A DNA stretch of 64,000 nt from Marinobacter oulmenensis (GCF_014201735.1 NZ_JACHFE010000002.1:496001-560000), one strand, 5' to 3'. Positions 52,494 through 64,000 are shown, numbered from the stretch's first letter. The notes: a model not told the origin generated them from the sequence alone. Program-made: numbers and translations.

Positions 52494-53641
52494 GGTGTAA
52501 GAAGTTCCTCAATATCGGAGACCACCGGAGCGATGAGGCGTTGTCGCCACCCGGTGAAAAAATCATTTCCAGCAAAGGTTCCGTCTTTGACCAGTCGCTC
52601 AACCCGCTTTCTTGGGGCAATTAATTCTATTGGAATATCATTATCTTCAGCGACTTTCCTGAAGTGCTTTTTCACTTTCTTGCAGGTCGTCTGCTGCTCA
52701 CGGGACAATGGCCCCGGAATCAACTCCAGTTGCGGGTCGTCTGCTTCGGCCGCCTGCTGGACAAGCGCGACCAGGTCCTTGCCGTAGCGCTTGACGAAGC
52801 CGCCGGGCACCCCCTGGACATCTTTCAGAACAGCCGTGGTCGAAGGCAGGCGCTCGGCCACGGCAATCAGCAACCCATCATTAAGAACGCGCCCTCTGGG
52901 CCTGTCCAGGCGGCGGCATTCCCTTTCCCGCCAGGCCACCAGCGCCTTTAGGACAGACTGCTGCTTTCGGGACAGCGTCCAGCCACCCCGAAGCTTCAGG
53001 TAGTGTTCCTCCGGGTCATCGTGGCGGCCGGCTTCCTCGGCAAAACGTTGGGATTCGTCGGCCATGGCCTGCTCCAGGTCCCGGTCCCTGAGCCTGGCGA
53101 GAACCCACTGATACAGCGGCAACAGAAACCGTATATCATCCAGTGCGTATCGCTCCTGCTCCGGCGTCAGCGGGCGCGCCAGCCAGTCCGAACGGGTTGC
53201 GGATTTGTCGAGAGTTTCCCCGAACAGGGTTTCAACCAGTCGCGCATAGCCCACAGAGAAACCGGCGCCTGCCAGTGCAGCCCCGATCTGCAGATCCAGC
53301 AGCCCGGCGGGATCAACACCCAGCCAGTGCCGGAACAGCTCCAGGTCTTCACTCATGGCGTACAGCAGTTTTGGACGGGCCGGGTCGGCAAGCACTGCGC
53401 GAAAACGAGCCGATTGTTCCGCCACTCCGGGATCAACCAGCCAGAACTCACCATCTCCCCCCAGTTGGACAAGACCCGGAATCGGATAGAAGGTCGATAC
53501 GCGCTCGAATTCCGTGTCCAGTGCCAGAGGCACTGAGTCCGGCAACTGTTCCAGCCACTGGTCAAGCTGCTCCGGCGTATGCAACCAGTAGACACCTTCC
53601 GGGGCGGGAGGAATCCGGACAGCCGGTTCAGAATGGGTCAT
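52490..53641 (-). CDS. rnd: Ribonuclease D
   Basis: A 3'-5' exoribonuclease that trims tRNA precursors and other stable RNAs. The 383 residues have the DEDD catalytic site (LALDTEFERVSTFYP for Exo I), the Exo III tyrosine in RYALDDIRFLLPLYQ and C-terminal HRDC domains. Confidence 0.95.
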   Translation of the reverse strand: MTHSEPAVRIPPAPEGVYWLHTPEQLDQWLEQLPDSVPLALDTEFERVSTFYPIPGLVQLGGDGEFWLVDPGVAEQSARFRAVLADPARPKLLYAMSEDLELFRHWLGVDPAGLLDLQIGAALAGAGFSVGYARLVETLFGETLDKSATRSDWLARPLTPEQERYALDDIRFLLPLYQWVLARLRDRDLEQAMADESQRFAEEAGRHDDPEEHYLKLRGGWTLSRKQQSVLKALVAWRERECRRLDRPRGRVLNDGLLIAVAERLPSTTAVLKDVQGVPGGFVKRYGKDLVALVQQAAEADDPQLELIPGPLSREQQTTCKKVKKHFRKVAEDNDIPIELIAPRKRVERLVKDGTFAGNDFFTGWRQRLIAPVVSDIEELLTP

Positions 53642-53655
53642 AGATCATCCGGTTG

Positions 53656-54258
53656 TTAGTCAGAAAGGGGCTTTCGCCCTCTGAATGCGTGGGTCAGGGT
53701 GAAGCCATCGACATAGCCCAACTCACCGCCCACCGGAATACCATGGGCCAGCCGGGTAATCAGTACGTTCTGGCCATCGAGCCGATCAGCGATGTAATGG
53801 GCTGTCGCCTCACCTTCTACGGTCGGATTGGTCGCCAGGATCAGCTCGCTGACGCCTTCCTCCCGGATACGGCCGAGCAGGCGTTCAATGCCGATCTCTT
53901 CGGGGCCGACGCCGTCAATCGGAGAAAGATGCCCCATCAGCACAAAGTAACCACCCCGATAATCCCCGGCCTGTTCGATGGCCAGCAGATCGGAGGGGCT
54001 TTCAACCACACAGAGCGTTCCGTTTTTCCGCTCCGGGGTTTCGCAGATCGGACACAGTTCGGTATCTGCAAAATTCTGACAGCTGTCGCAACGCCGGACG
54101 CCGTCCATCGCCTGATTCAGCGCATCCGCCAGGCGGGTGCCCCCGGAACGGGCGCGCTCAAGAAGGTGAAAGGCCATCCTCTGGGCCGTTTTCTGCCCAA
54201 CACCGGGAAGGCACCGTAGCGACTCCACCAACTCATCAACCAGAGGGCTGAATGCCAT
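53656..54258 (-). CDS. recR: Recombination protein RecR
   Basis: A 200-residue protein that works with RecFO at DNA gaps. Order of domains: helix-hairpin-helix ([17 protein letters not shown]), a zinc finger ([16 protein letters not shown], about 57-72), then a Toprim domain beginning [17 protein letters not shown]. It lies 24 bases after ybaB in the conserved dnaX-ybaB-recR unit. Confidence 0.97.
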   Translation of the reverse strand: MAFSPLVDELVESLRCLPGVGQKTAQRMAFHLLERARSGGTRLADALNQAMDGVRRCDSCQNFADTELCPICETPERKNGTLCVVESPSDLLAIEQAGDYRGGYFVLMGHLSPIDGVGPEEIGIERLLGRIREEGVSELILATNPTVEGEATAHYIADRLDGQNVLITRLAHGIPVGGELGYVDGFTLTHAFRGRKPLSD

Positions 54259-54282
54259 GACTACTCCTCAACCGTGGCTTCG

Positions 54283-54606
54283 TCAGAATGGCATCTTGAA
54301 GCCGGGAGGCATGCCCATGCCAGACATCATTCCCGACATCTTGTCTTTCTGGTTGGCCTCAACCCGGCGCACCGCGTCGTTCACCGCTGCCGCCAGAAGA
54401 TCCTCCAGAACCTCTTTCTCTTCGGTCATCAGCGAGGGATCGATATCCACCTTCCGGACATCATGACGGCCATTCATGGTTACCTTCACCAGTCCGGCGC
54501 CGGCTTCGCCGGTCACCTCGGCTTTGGCGATTTCTTCCTGGGCCTTCTGCATCTGCTCCTGCATCTGCTGGGCCTTTTTCATCAGGTCGCCCATATCATT
54601 CATCAT
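54283..54606 (-). CDS. ybaB: YbaB/EbfC nucleoid-associated protein
   Basis: A small (107-residue) DNA-binding protein. The typical [22 protein letters not shown]-terminal coiled coil is followed by the [17 protein letters not shown] sheet. Two ATGs (54606 and 54603) could serve as the start. It follows dnaX by 4 bases. Confidence 0.95.
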   Translation of the reverse strand: MMNDMGDLMKKAQQMQEQMQKAQEEIAKAEVTGEAGAGLVKVTMNGRHDVRKVDIDPSLMTEEKEVLEDLLAAAVNDAVRRVEANQKDKMSGMMSGMGMPPGFKMPF

Positions 54607-54610
54607 TCAG

Positions 54611-56530
<1,920 letters not shown>

Positions 56531-56666
56531 GTTCTTTCAACTGCCTTGAAATGCGCCTAACTCTAGCATGGACCGGGGTTGATAAGAAGCAAAGCCGGGA
56601 CGCGGCTATTCATTCAGGCGGACAAGTGGAAAAACCGGAGAAACGGGATTCGGGGAAGGAAATCTG

Positions 56667-56778
56667 GGGGTGACCCCATCAGCGATCCTCCGGCACACAA
56701 TTCCACCGCTGCGGCTGCTCCCTTCCGGGCCTGACCGGGTTCACGGTTTCATGTTGCGGAGGCACCAATGGGGCCACC
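56667..56778 (-). ncRNA. ffs: Signal recognition particle 4.5S RNA
   Basis: On the minus strand the invariant core GGTCAGGCCCGGAAGG is followed by GAGCAGCC, as in all SRP RNAs. The two ends pair: GGTGGCCCCATT at the 5' side with ATGGGGTCACC at the 3' side. Length about 112 nt; E. coli 4.5S is 114. It binds Ffh to target nascent membrane proteins. Ends are estimated. It sits upstream of dnaX, a common position. Confidence 0.93.
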
Positions 56779-56841
56779 ATAACAACGCGTCCGGGGCTTT
56801 TCCCCGAAAGCGGCGCGCATAGTATCAGAAGGCCTGGGGGA

Positions 56842-57603
56842 CTACAATGGCAATGGTACTTCATCCTGCCGGAACCAGCAGGCAATGCTGAAGCGGGTCC
56901 GGTTGGCAGGTAACACCTCATGAGGCACTTCCTCGCTCATGAAAAGTACCGCCCGCCCGGCTTGAGGCAATACCTCAGCGGCGACCTCTGACTCATTTCC
57001 CGGATGAAAAACCCGGAGTTGCCCACCATCCGCCATATGCCAGTCATCATTGAGGTATAGCACCAGACTCACCACCCGGGAAGCTCGGCCACGAAAGCTG
57101 TCCAGATGGCACTTATAAAAGTCCCCCGGACGGTAGGTGGCATAGTGACTTTCATAGCGCTTCAGGTTCAGAAACAGTCGCCGGTTCAGCCCTTCGCGCA
57201 ACTGGTCGAGAAACCGGAACAGCAGTGCCTGGGGCTCAGTGACACCTTCCAGCCAGGCAATACGATCCCGCCGGACGCTTCGGTCATTGGTTTGCTCCCT
57301 TCCACGGCCAATACCGGCGTGGGCCATGGCCTCGCCCTTGTTGAGAATATCAGCTTCATTGGCCAAGGCACCGACCAGACCTTCCGGCAGATGCCGGGCC
57401 AGATCCAGCTCAAGCCAGGAATCACGGGCCAGACCATCAGCCAGAGAGTCGAGCCAGCACTCGTCAACCTGAGACGCCAGAGGGCGGTCGTCGCCGACCT
57501 GAACGGTGTCATCACCTGCCACCCGGCCCAATTGACCGGAGGCATGCTCCAGCCTGGGTTCTGGCAGCGGAACCACGACCGATGGGGCATTTTTCTTCTG
57601 CAT
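56842..57603 (-). CDS. 2OG-Fe(II) oxygenase (prolyl-4-hydroxylase type)
   Basis: A 253-residue protein with the double-stranded beta-helix oxygenase core in the C-terminal half. The iron ligands are His and Asp in YKCHLDSFRG, and the distal His lies in EEVPHEVLPANRTR, whose Arg binds 2-oxoglutarate. The substrate is unknown. The N-terminal half lacks motifs. It is divergent from prsK. Confidence 0.85.
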   Translation of the reverse strand: MQKKNAPSVVVPLPEPRLEHASGQLGRVAGDDTVQVGDDRPLASQVDECWLDSLADGLARDSWLELDLARHLPEGLVGALANEADILNKGEAMAHAGIGRGREQTNDRSVRRDRIAWLEGVTEPQALLFRFLDQLREGLNRRLFLNLKRYESHYATYRPGDFYKCHLDSFRGRASRVVSLVLYLNDDWHMADGGQLRVFHPGNESEVAAEVLPQAGRAVLFMSEEVPHEVLPANRTRFSIACWFRQDEVPLPL

Positions 57604-57705
57604 TGTTCAGCCTCCCGAATTTTGCGCTATTGTAAGATCAAACACGTCCGCTGGGCGTTTTTTATTCACCCTCCGGGTACGCAGATACACTTAAGGAAAG
57701 ACCGG

Positions 57706-59850
57706 ATGCTCAAGGACCCAGCCCTGATCAGCTATGGCGTATCTGCAGCGCTGTACACCATCCTGGCGATACTGATCGCAAGCCGCTACTTCCGTCGGGA
57801 CATCGACAGGGCGCTGGTTCTTGCCTCTTTCATCACAGCACTCTGGTCCGCCGCCATTGTTGCCCAGGGTCTGTTCAGGGAACCAGGCTTTCTGGTCCGC
57901 TACCTGCTGGAACTGCTCAGGGATACCGCCTGGATACTCCTGCTGTTTGCCATTCTTCGAACCACCTTTAAACAGGGCAAGCTGGGCGGCCAACTGAAGA
58001 AAATGCTGGGCATTGCCGCCATTATACTGGTGATGGCACTACTGGCCCTGGGAACGATCGAGTATGCCCTGGAAATCGATCTGGTGGACGGCAAGACCCG
58101 CCTGATCGGACAGCTCGCCCTGTCACTGCTGGGTCTGTCCCTGGTCGAGCAGATATGGCGTAACGCGCCTGCATTCGGACGCTCCAGCCTCAAATATCTG
58201 TGTATCGGTGTTGCCATCGTTTTCGGCTACGACTTTGTGATGTACGCGGACGCTTTGCTGCTTTCCAAGATTGATGGTTCGTTCTGGGATGCCCGGGGGT
58301 TCGTCAATGCCGCCCTGGTGCCCATGTTCGCCATTAATGCCATGAACACCCGCAAGCAGCCGGTGGACTTCCAGCTTTCACGCTCGGCAGTCTTCCATGC
58401 CGGGACACTGCTGTTTGCAGGCGGCTACCTGCTGTTTCTTGCCGCCGGTGGCTACTATGTCAAGGCAATGGGCGGCGCCTGGGGCGAGGTACTGCAGATT
58501 GTGCTGGTTGCCGTATCAATCGCCTTTCTCATTACCCTGCTCATGTCGCGCCGAATCCGAGCCAGGCTGATGGTATTTATTGGCCAGAATTTTTTCGACT
58601 ACAAATACGATTACCGGGAAGAATGGCTCAGGATGACCCGGGAGCTTGCCGACCTGAGCAACGAGCCGCCGCTGGCAGAGCGCGTCATCAGGATCCTCGC
58701 AGGCCTGGTCGAGAGCAATACCGGGGCTATCTGGCTCAGGAATGAGCAGGGCAACTATATGCTAAAAGCAAGCCTGGGCCTTGCCACGCCGAAGTACACG
58801 ATTATCGATCAGGATTCTGCCCTACCCCGGTATTTTCAGGACCAGGAATGGGTTATAAGCCTCCGCGAATACCGCTCCGATCCCGACTGCTACAACCTTC
58901 AGTGCCTGCCTGACGCCATCACCAGCACGCAGGGGGCCTGGCTCATAATCCCCCTGTATCAGGGCAATGACCTTTACGGTATCGCCGTGATCGGCGAACC
59001 CTACGCCAAAGTGGAACTGAACTGGGAGAACTTTGACCTGATCAAGGTAGTGGCAAGGCAGGCCTGTAACCTTCTCGCCCAGGCTGACGCCCAGCAAAGA
59101 CTGTCACGTGCCATGCAGTTCGAGGCGGTAAGCAAAGCCTCGGCATTCATGGCTCATGACCTGAAGACCCTGATCGCCCAGCTTTCGCTAATGGTCAGAA
59201 ATGCCCCGAAACACAGGAACAATCCGGCCTTCTTCGACGACATGATCAGCACTACGGACCACGCCGTCCGTAAAATGACCAACCTCGTCGAACATATTCG
59301 AAAACCTGCAGATGGGCAGGGCCGGTCCGAAACCTGCGTGGATATGACCGACCTGATCAAACGTCAACTGGAAACCTGGAGCAAGCGCCAGCCCATTCCC
59401 GTTGTGGAGGGAGATCCAGGCCCCGTCTTTGTTCAGGCCGATACCGAGCAACTGGCCAGTATACTCGGACACCTGATCCAGAATGCCCAGGACGCAACAC
59501 CCCCCGATGGTGAAATCACGCTCAACCTCAAGTCCGCCAGCGACAACGTGGTCCTCTTCATTCAGGACACCGGAGCCGGGATGACAGAAGAGTTCCTGCG
59601 CAACCGGCTGTTCAAGCCTTTTGAGAGCACCAAGGGACTGACCGGGATGGGCATAGGAGCCTATCAGGCCCGGGAATATATTCGCGAATTGGGGGGAGAT
59701 ATCGACGTGTCCAGCACCCCCGACCTTGGCACCTGCTTTTCCGTCCAGATTCCCCTGGCCCGGAAACATGCCAACGCCACCCTTCCAGAATCTGTTTTTG
59801 ACGCAGACATACCGGCGGAAGGCGTCAATTATCCGTCGAACTCCAATTAA
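57706..59850 (+). CDS. prsK: PrsK histidine kinase of the XrtA/PEP-CTERM system
   Basis: A 714-residue sensor kinase. About eight to ten transmembrane helices fill the first 300 residues, followed by a GAF domain (about 325-465). A histidine-kinase core includes AHDLKTLIAQLSLM (His at about 483) and HATPase motifs QNAQDATPPDGEI and DTGAGMTEEF. An upstream open frame of 200 codons (from 57106) is antisense to the 2OG gene; the real ATG at 57706 has an AAGGAAAG site. It is paired with PrsR in loci that make PEP-CTERM-linked exopolysaccharide. Confidence 0.93.
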   Translation: MLKDPALISYGVSAALYTILAILIASRYFRRDIDRALVLASFITALWSAAIVAQGLFREPGFLVRYLLELLRDTAWILLLFAILRTTFKQGKLGGQLKKMLGIAAIILVMALLALGTIEYALEIDLVDGKTRLIGQLALSLLGLSLVEQIWRNAPAFGRSSLKYLCIGVAIVFGYDFVMYADALLLSKIDGSFWDARGFVNAALVPMFAINAMNTRKQPVDFQLSRSAVFHAGTLLFAGGYLLFLAAGGYYVKAMGGAWGEVLQIVLVAVSIAFLITLLMSRRIRARLMVFIGQNFFDYKYDYREEWLRMTRELADLSNEPPLAERVIRILAGLVESNTGAIWLRNEQGNYMLKASLGLATPKYTIIDQDSALPRYFQDQEWVISLREYRSDPDCYNLQCLPDAITSTQGAWLIIPLYQGNDLYGIAVIGEPYAKVELNWENFDLIKVVARQACNLLAQADAQQRLSRAMQFEAVSKASAFMAHDLKTLIAQLSLMVRNAPKHRNNPAFFDDMISTTDHAVRKMTNLVEHIRKPADGQGRSETCVDMTDLIKRQLETWSKRQPIPVVEGDPGPVFVQADTEQLASILGHLIQNAQDATPPDGEITLNLKSASDNVVLFIQDTGAGMTEEFLRNRLFKPFESTKGLTGMGIGAYQAREYIRELGGDIDVSSTPDLGTCFSVQIPLARKHANATLPESVFDADIPAEGVNYPSNSN

Positions 59851-59986
59851 CCAGAAACACAACGTTGCAAAACGTCAATAATCAGCTAAAAATCAAGTCA
59901 GGAAAGGTGCCCTCACCGAGTTTCCGATGAGGTACAACTGCTTTGGGCGACCTATCATTACATGGACCAAAGGACTGACTGTTACT

Positions 59987-61357
59987 GTGAAGCAGCTGCT
60001 TATCGTTGAGGATGACCCCGGCCTGCAAAGCCAGATGCGATGGTGCTTCACCGAGGATATCGACGTCTCGCTAGCCACCGACCGCAACTCGGCCCTTGCT
60101 GCCATCCGCCGTTTTGAGCCCGAAGTGGTCACTCTGGATCTCGGGCTTCCGCCGGATCCGGGTGGGGCCAGTGAAGGTTTTGCCCTTCTTGATGACATTC
60201 TGCGCCTGGCGCCGACAACAAAAGTCATTGTCGTGACTGGCCGAGAGGACAAGGAAAACGCCGTCAAAGCCATCGGGATGGGAGCCTGTGACTTCTACCA
60301 GAAGCCGCTTGATGCCGATATTCTATCCTTCGTCGTTCACCGGGCCTTCCGGCTTGCCGAGCTGGAACGGGAAAACCGGGAGCTTTCAGCCCATCCGATA
60401 GACACTTCGGTCAAAGGCATCGTCGCGGCCTCACCAGAAATGCTGACCATCTGTCGAACCGTTGAGAAAGTGGCGCCAACCGATGTAACCACGCTGATCA
60501 TGGGCGAAACCGGCACCGGCAAGGAATTGCTGGCCAGGGCACTGCACGATCTCAGCCAGCGTTCCGACAAGCCTTTCGCAGCCATAAACTGTGCAGCTAT
60601 CCCCGAAAATCTGCTGGAAAGCGAACTCTTCGGGTTTGAGAAAGGTTCGTTCACCGGCGCGACCCAGACAAAACAGGGCAAGATTGAAAGTGCCAACGGA
60701 GGCACCCTGTTTCTTGATGAAATCGGAGACATGCCCATGGCCCTTCAGGCCAAGCTTCTCCGTTTCCTGCAAGAGCGGGTTGTTGACCGTGTTGGCTCTG
60801 TACGCCCGATCCCCGTCGATGTCCGCGTGGTCTGCGCAACTCACCGCAATGTCCAGGAACTGATTGATCGTGGTGATTTCCGGGAAGACCTGTATTACCG
60901 CATCAGCGAAATCGTGCTGGACATTCCGCCCTTGCGTGAACGCCAGGGAGATCCGCTGATCATTGCCCGATCATTGCTCAAATCCCTCGGAACTCAGTTG
61001 GACCGACCCAACCTCACCTTTTCGGAAGATGCGGTGCAGGCCATCAATGGCCACCCCTGGCCGGGCAATGTCCGGGAAATGATCAACAAGGTCAAACGCG
61101 CGATTATCATGGCGGATGGCAAACGGGTGACCGCGGAAGACCTGCAGCTTGAATCCTGTGAAGCCGCGATCGAAGCCCAGCTTAACCTCCGTCAGGTTCG
61201 GGAGAACGCAGAACGCAGGGCCATTACCCAGGCCCTGCATGACACCGGGTTCAACATGTCACAGGCATCGCGGCTGCTCGGTGTAACCAGGCCGACCCTC
61301 TACAACCTGACGGACAAATACCGGATTGAGACCACCGCAGTCGTACCCGCAACCTGA
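59987..61357 (+). CDS. prsR: PrsR, sigma-54-dependent response regulator of the PEP-CTERM system
   Basis: An NtrC-type regulator of 456 residues. The receiver has Asp51 as phosphoacceptor (VVTLDLGLPP). The AAA domain has Walker A MGETGTGKELLAR (about 173) and the sigma-54 contact loop GSFTGATQ in place of GAFTGA. A Fis-type helix-turn-helix (MSQASRLLGVTRPTLYNL) ends the protein. Frame starts at ATG 59927, but the family N-terminus (MKQLLIVEDD) is reached from GTG 59987, with AGGA 12 bases upstream. It is predicted to control sigma-54 promoters of the adjacent exosortase locus. Confidence 0.92.
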   Translation: MKQLLIVEDDPGLQSQMRWCFTEDIDVSLATDRNSALAAIRRFEPEVVTLDLGLPPDPGGASEGFALLDDILRLAPTTKVIVVTGREDKENAVKAIGMGACDFYQKPLDADILSFVVHRAFRLAELERENRELSAHPIDTSVKGIVAASPEMLTICRTVEKVAPTDVTTLIMGETGTGKELLARALHDLSQRSDKPFAAINCAAIPENLLESELFGFEKGSFTGATQTKQGKIESANGGTLFLDEIGDMPMALQAKLLRFLQERVVDRVGSVRPIPVDVRVVCATHRNVQELIDRGDFREDLYYRISEIVLDIPPLRERQGDPLIIARSLLKSLGTQLDRPNLTFSEDAVQAINGHPWPGNVREMINKVKRAIIMADGKRVTAEDLQLESCEAAIEAQLNLRQVRENAERRAITQALHDTGFNMSQASRLLGVTRPTLYNLTDKYRIETTAVVPAT

Positions 61358-61410
61358 TCATTGCATTCAGGTGCATTGTCAGATGGAAGGGTGATCAAGG
61401 AGCGAAAAAC

Positions 61411-64000
61411 GTGAAAACCGGAAACACCAGCCGTAAGCCATTCATCACCTCCGCACTGCTAATCGGGACACTGTTACTGCCCATACCCGTGCTCACCGGC
61501 TGCAGCAACGATAAGAACACATCCGATGAAGCGGCTAGCCACATCACGCGTGCTGACACCTACATTGAGCAGAAACAATACCGGTCTGCCATGCTCGAGC
61601 TGCGTAACGCCTTGCAGACCGACCCTGGCAACGCACAGCATGTTGTCAAACTGGCAAACCTCTATTTGACCATTGGCACACCACGCCAGGCTTCGGAGCT
61701 TCTTGAACCATGGCTGGAAGAACATACCCAAACCGTTGCACTACCCCTGGCGCAGGCCTATGTTGATCAGCGCAAACATCTCTCTGCCCGGGAAACACTG
61801 GATCGCTTCACACCGGAGACCGCCGGCGACCAGCTCTCGGCATCCCTGATAAGGGCCGAGGCTGCCCGGATTGCAGGTAACCGGGGAGAAGCCCTGTCCC
61901 TGTTCAGCGGTCTGGTCGACAGCCATCCCTCCAACCCGGACGCCATTGCCGGACTTGTCCAGACCTACGTAGACCTTGGCCGCACAAGAGAAGCTATTGC
62001 TGTCGCCGATGACTGGATGGCGCGCAACCGGCCGCTGCCTGAAGTCGGTTACTGGAAAGGCATGGCCCAGTACCGACAGAATGAACTCGAGCTGTCGGCC
62101 CAGACCCTGACTGAGGCTGCCAGCAATCTGCCCACCGCTGACGTCTTCCTGCCAGTCAGACGGGATGTTCTGACACTGCTATCCCGAGTGTTGACGGAGC
62201 AGGGAAAAACGACCGACGCTCAGGTCTACAACAAGATCCTGGCAGAAAACCAGAACACCGAAGTCCGCGAACAGAGCGAAGCAGCCATCGCCGCCTTACG
62301 CGAAGGCAAGGTGGAAGAAGCCAAATCAGTACTCAGGGATATGCTCAAGGTCAACCCGGACAGCCGGGAAGCAGCCCTGATGCTCGGCGCTCTGACCACC
62401 GACACCGGGGAAGTCGAGGAAGGCGCCCGCCTGCTTACCGAGAATCTTGACCCCGAAACCACGCCCACACCCTTCCTGCGGGCGGCGGCGATGGCACAGA
62501 TCGACACCGGTGACCGTGTACAGGCGCTCGAGACCCTTGAGCGGGCCATGGAAGCCCGCCCCAATGACAACGACATTGCCGCCATGCATGGCGTGCTGGC
62601 ACTTACCCTTGAGGATCAGCAGGAAGCCGGCATCATCAGCCTGAGCAAAGTTCTGGACCGCCAGCCGGACCGGACCCGCCTGCGCCTGGCACTGGCTCAG
62701 CACTATATTGGCCAGAACCAGCCGGAACAGGCGCTGGCACAGCTCAGACGCGCATTCGCTTCCCGGCCGGACGACTGGGAAACAACCGCCGCCTACCTTG
62801 AACTCCTCCTGGACCACGGTGAACAGAAGGAAGCGGCGGAAACACGTGATGCCCTGATCAACGGTTATGCCGACGCCCCCACCGCACTTTACCTTGCCAG
62901 TGTGGTTGACGCCCGCCTGGGCAACCTCGAATCAGCCAGACAAAGGCTCGAAGCTCTGGTCGAAAAGCAACCGGATTTCCAGCGCCCACGGCTGCTGTTG
63001 GCCAGGCTCCACGCGCAAGCAGGCAATACAGGCAGTGCCATCGACCAGTTGCTGGAAGCGGCGCGGCTGGCTCCCAACAACATTCAGCCTCTGCAGGAAG
63101 CCGGCCGACTCTATGCACAGAACCATTCTCCGCAGGAAGTGTTGCAATGGCTCGATGACATTGCCAGCGATAACGACCAGTTGGCCAGAAACGCTGATCT
63201 GCTAAGTACTCTGGTGCACGTAGGCCTGGGGAATTTCAGTGACGCCCATGAGCAACTGGCTCCCTGGATAGACAGTGACGCACCGGACGTGCGTAGAACC
63301 CGCCTGGAGCTGCTGGTGACTGAAACCCGGGCCGCTTTGTCCGAAAACCGGTATCCGGATGCCAGGGCGAAGGCAGCAGAGGCCATCAGCCTCGCCCCCG
63401 ACAATCTGCAACTGGCGCTTCTCCCTGCTGGCATCTCCCAGGCAGGCGAAAACTACGACCAGGCACTCACCGAAATCGATGCGGTGGAGCAGACCTTTGG
63501 TGAGACACCCCGGACGATACTGGCAAGAGCCTCGATTCTGGAAAGTCGTGAAGGCGCAACTGCCGCCTATGACTACCTGGCCCGGCAATGGCAACAGCGA
63601 AACGACGGAGCCCTGGCCCCCACGCTACTGCAACTGACATCCGGACAAAGTGATCCGAAACGGGAAGCCCTCACACGTGAATGGCTGGACCGGCAACCGG
63701 ATAGCCCGGCCGCCCATATGGCTCGTGCCGACTGGCTCCTGGGGAATGGCCAGGAAGAGCTGGCCGCTGTTCATTATGAGTCGGTACTGAAATTCAGGCC
63801 TGCCAATACCGCTGCCCTGAACAACCTGGCCTGGCTGCTGCGGGAGTCTGACACTGACAGGGCTCTCACCCTGTCGCGTCGCGCCATGGAGAACGCCCCC
63901 AACAGTCCGGCAGTTCTGGATACCCATGGCTGGATACTGCATCTGGCTGGCCAGCACTCCGAAGCGGTAAGCGTACTGGAGAATGCCTCCCGCCTGGCAC
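61411..64000 (+). CDS. prsT: PrsT, TPR lipoprotein of the PEP-CTERM system (partial, runs off the window)
   Basis: The reading frame from GTG 61411 stays open to the window edge (863 codons), so the C-terminus is missing. An AAGGAG site lies 8 bases upstream. The first 31 residues form a lipoprotein signal ending in VLTGC, placing it in the inner or outer membrane. The rest is tandem TPR repeats throughout, as in the PEP-CTERM TPR protein (PrsT, usually about 900 residues). Together with prsK and prsR it marks the XrtA exopolysaccharide locus, expected to continue to the right. Confidence 0.92.
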   Translation, partial: MKTGNTSRKPFITSALLIGTLLLPIPVLTGCSNDKNTSDEAASHITRADTYIEQKQYRSAMLELRNALQTDPGNAQHVVKLANLYLTIGTPRQASELLEPWLEEHTQTVALPLAQAYVDQRKHLSARETLDRFTPETAGDQLSASLIRAEAARIAGNRGEALSLFSGLVDSHPSNPDAIAGLVQTYVDLGRTREAIAVADDWMARNRPLPEVGYWKGMAQYRQNELELSAQTLTEAASNLPTADVFLPVRRDVLTLLSRVLTEQGKTTDAQVYNKILAENQNTEVREQSEAAIAALREGKVEEAKSVLRDMLKVNPDSREAALMLGALTTDTGEVEEGARLLTENLDPETTPTPFLRAAAMAQIDTGDRVQALETLERAMEARPNDNDIAAMHGVLALTLEDQQEAGIISLSKVLDRQPDRTRLRLALAQHYIGQNQPEQALAQLRRAFASRPDDWETTAAYLELLLDHGEQKEAAETRDALINGYADAPTALYLASVVDARLGNLESARQRLEALVEKQPDFQRPRLLLARLHAQAGNTGSAIDQLLEAARLAPNNIQPLQEAGRLYAQNHSPQEVLQWLDDIASDNDQLARNADLLSTLVHVGLGNFSDAHEQLAPWIDSDAPDVRRTRLELLVTETRAALSENRYPDARAKAAEAISLAPDNLQLALLPAGISQAGENYDQALTEIDAVEQTFGETPRTILARASILESREGATAAYDYLARQWQQRNDGALAPTLLQLTSGQSDPKREALTREWLDRQPDSPAAHMARADWLLGNGQEELAAVHYESVLKFRPANTAALNNLAWLLRESDTDRALTLSRRAMENAPNSPAVLDTHGWILHLAGQHSEAVSVLENASRLA

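Noticed and set aside
57106-57705. A 200-codon N-terminal extension of prsK
   Set aside because: This part is antisense to the 2OG-Fe(II) oxygenase gene; the ATG at 57706 has a good ribosome site and begins the first membrane helix.

Overview
The window reads as a chromosomal segment of a marine gammaproteobacterium close to Marinobacter. This rests on the protein families and the gene order, not on a database search. The block leuC-leuD-leuB-asd-fimV-truA-trpF-accD-folC-dedD-cvpA-purF, and the set pabB-thrH-cysH-cysB, follow the arrangement known from Pseudomonas aeruginosa, here with trpB and trpA inserted between trpF and accD. Nearly all of the window is core metabolism and housekeeping. 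I see no prophage, insertion sequence, CRISPR array or tRNA gene.

Layout. (1) 14-16762, all on the minus strand: leucine biosynthesis (leuCDB), asd, the polar-hub protein FimV, truA, late tryptophan genes (trpF, trpB, trpA), accD, folC, a DedD-like SPOR protein, cvpA and purF. Terminators follow asd and fimV. (2) 16763-17343: a 581-base divergent region between leuC and a LysR-type regulator. It carries two related, inverted, strongly palindromic elements. (3) 18228-29126, minus strand: a DUF58/transglutaminase pair, holB, pilZ, an alpha/beta hydrolase, a DUF4892 protein, a patatin-like esterase, prmB, aroC and an MFS transporter, mostly overlapping or closely spaced. (4) 29213-33169: pabB, thrH, cysH and cysB. 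(5) 33302-37834, minus strand: dinG coupled to a secretion-type ExeA/GspB pair. (6) 37996-46962: lipid and envelope genes (MlaA-like, thioesterase, KAS III-like, fadD, MaoC hydratase) around the RNA helicase hrpA. (7) 47172-51754: a MoxR ATPase with two VWA-domain proteins. (8) 51751-56778: ycgN, ycgL, rnd, recR, ybaB, dnaX and the 4.5S RNA gene. (9) 57706-64000: prsK, prsR and prsT, the signalling and TPR genes that mark the edge of an exosortase A (XrtA)/PEP-CTERM exopolysaccharide locus. It continues past the right edge.

The most unusual signal is the pair of elements at 16930-17042 (minus strand) and 17171-17292 (plus strand). Their cores align at about 44 of 54 columns. Their outer stems differ in sequence but each pairs with itself, and one inner stem shows a compensatory base-pair change. 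Each lies sense-oriented upstream of its adjacent gene (leuC or the LysR gene) and exposes GGA motifs in hairpin loops. That is what a conserved structured RNA, possibly a CsrA/RsmA target, would look like, although a mobile palindromic repeat is also possible. Smaller points of interest are a probable non-standard ATC start for the MFS gene, a 16-copy hexanucleotide repeat inside dnaX with a related shorter repeat in a VWA gene, and several start sites fixed by overlapping promoters or terminators.
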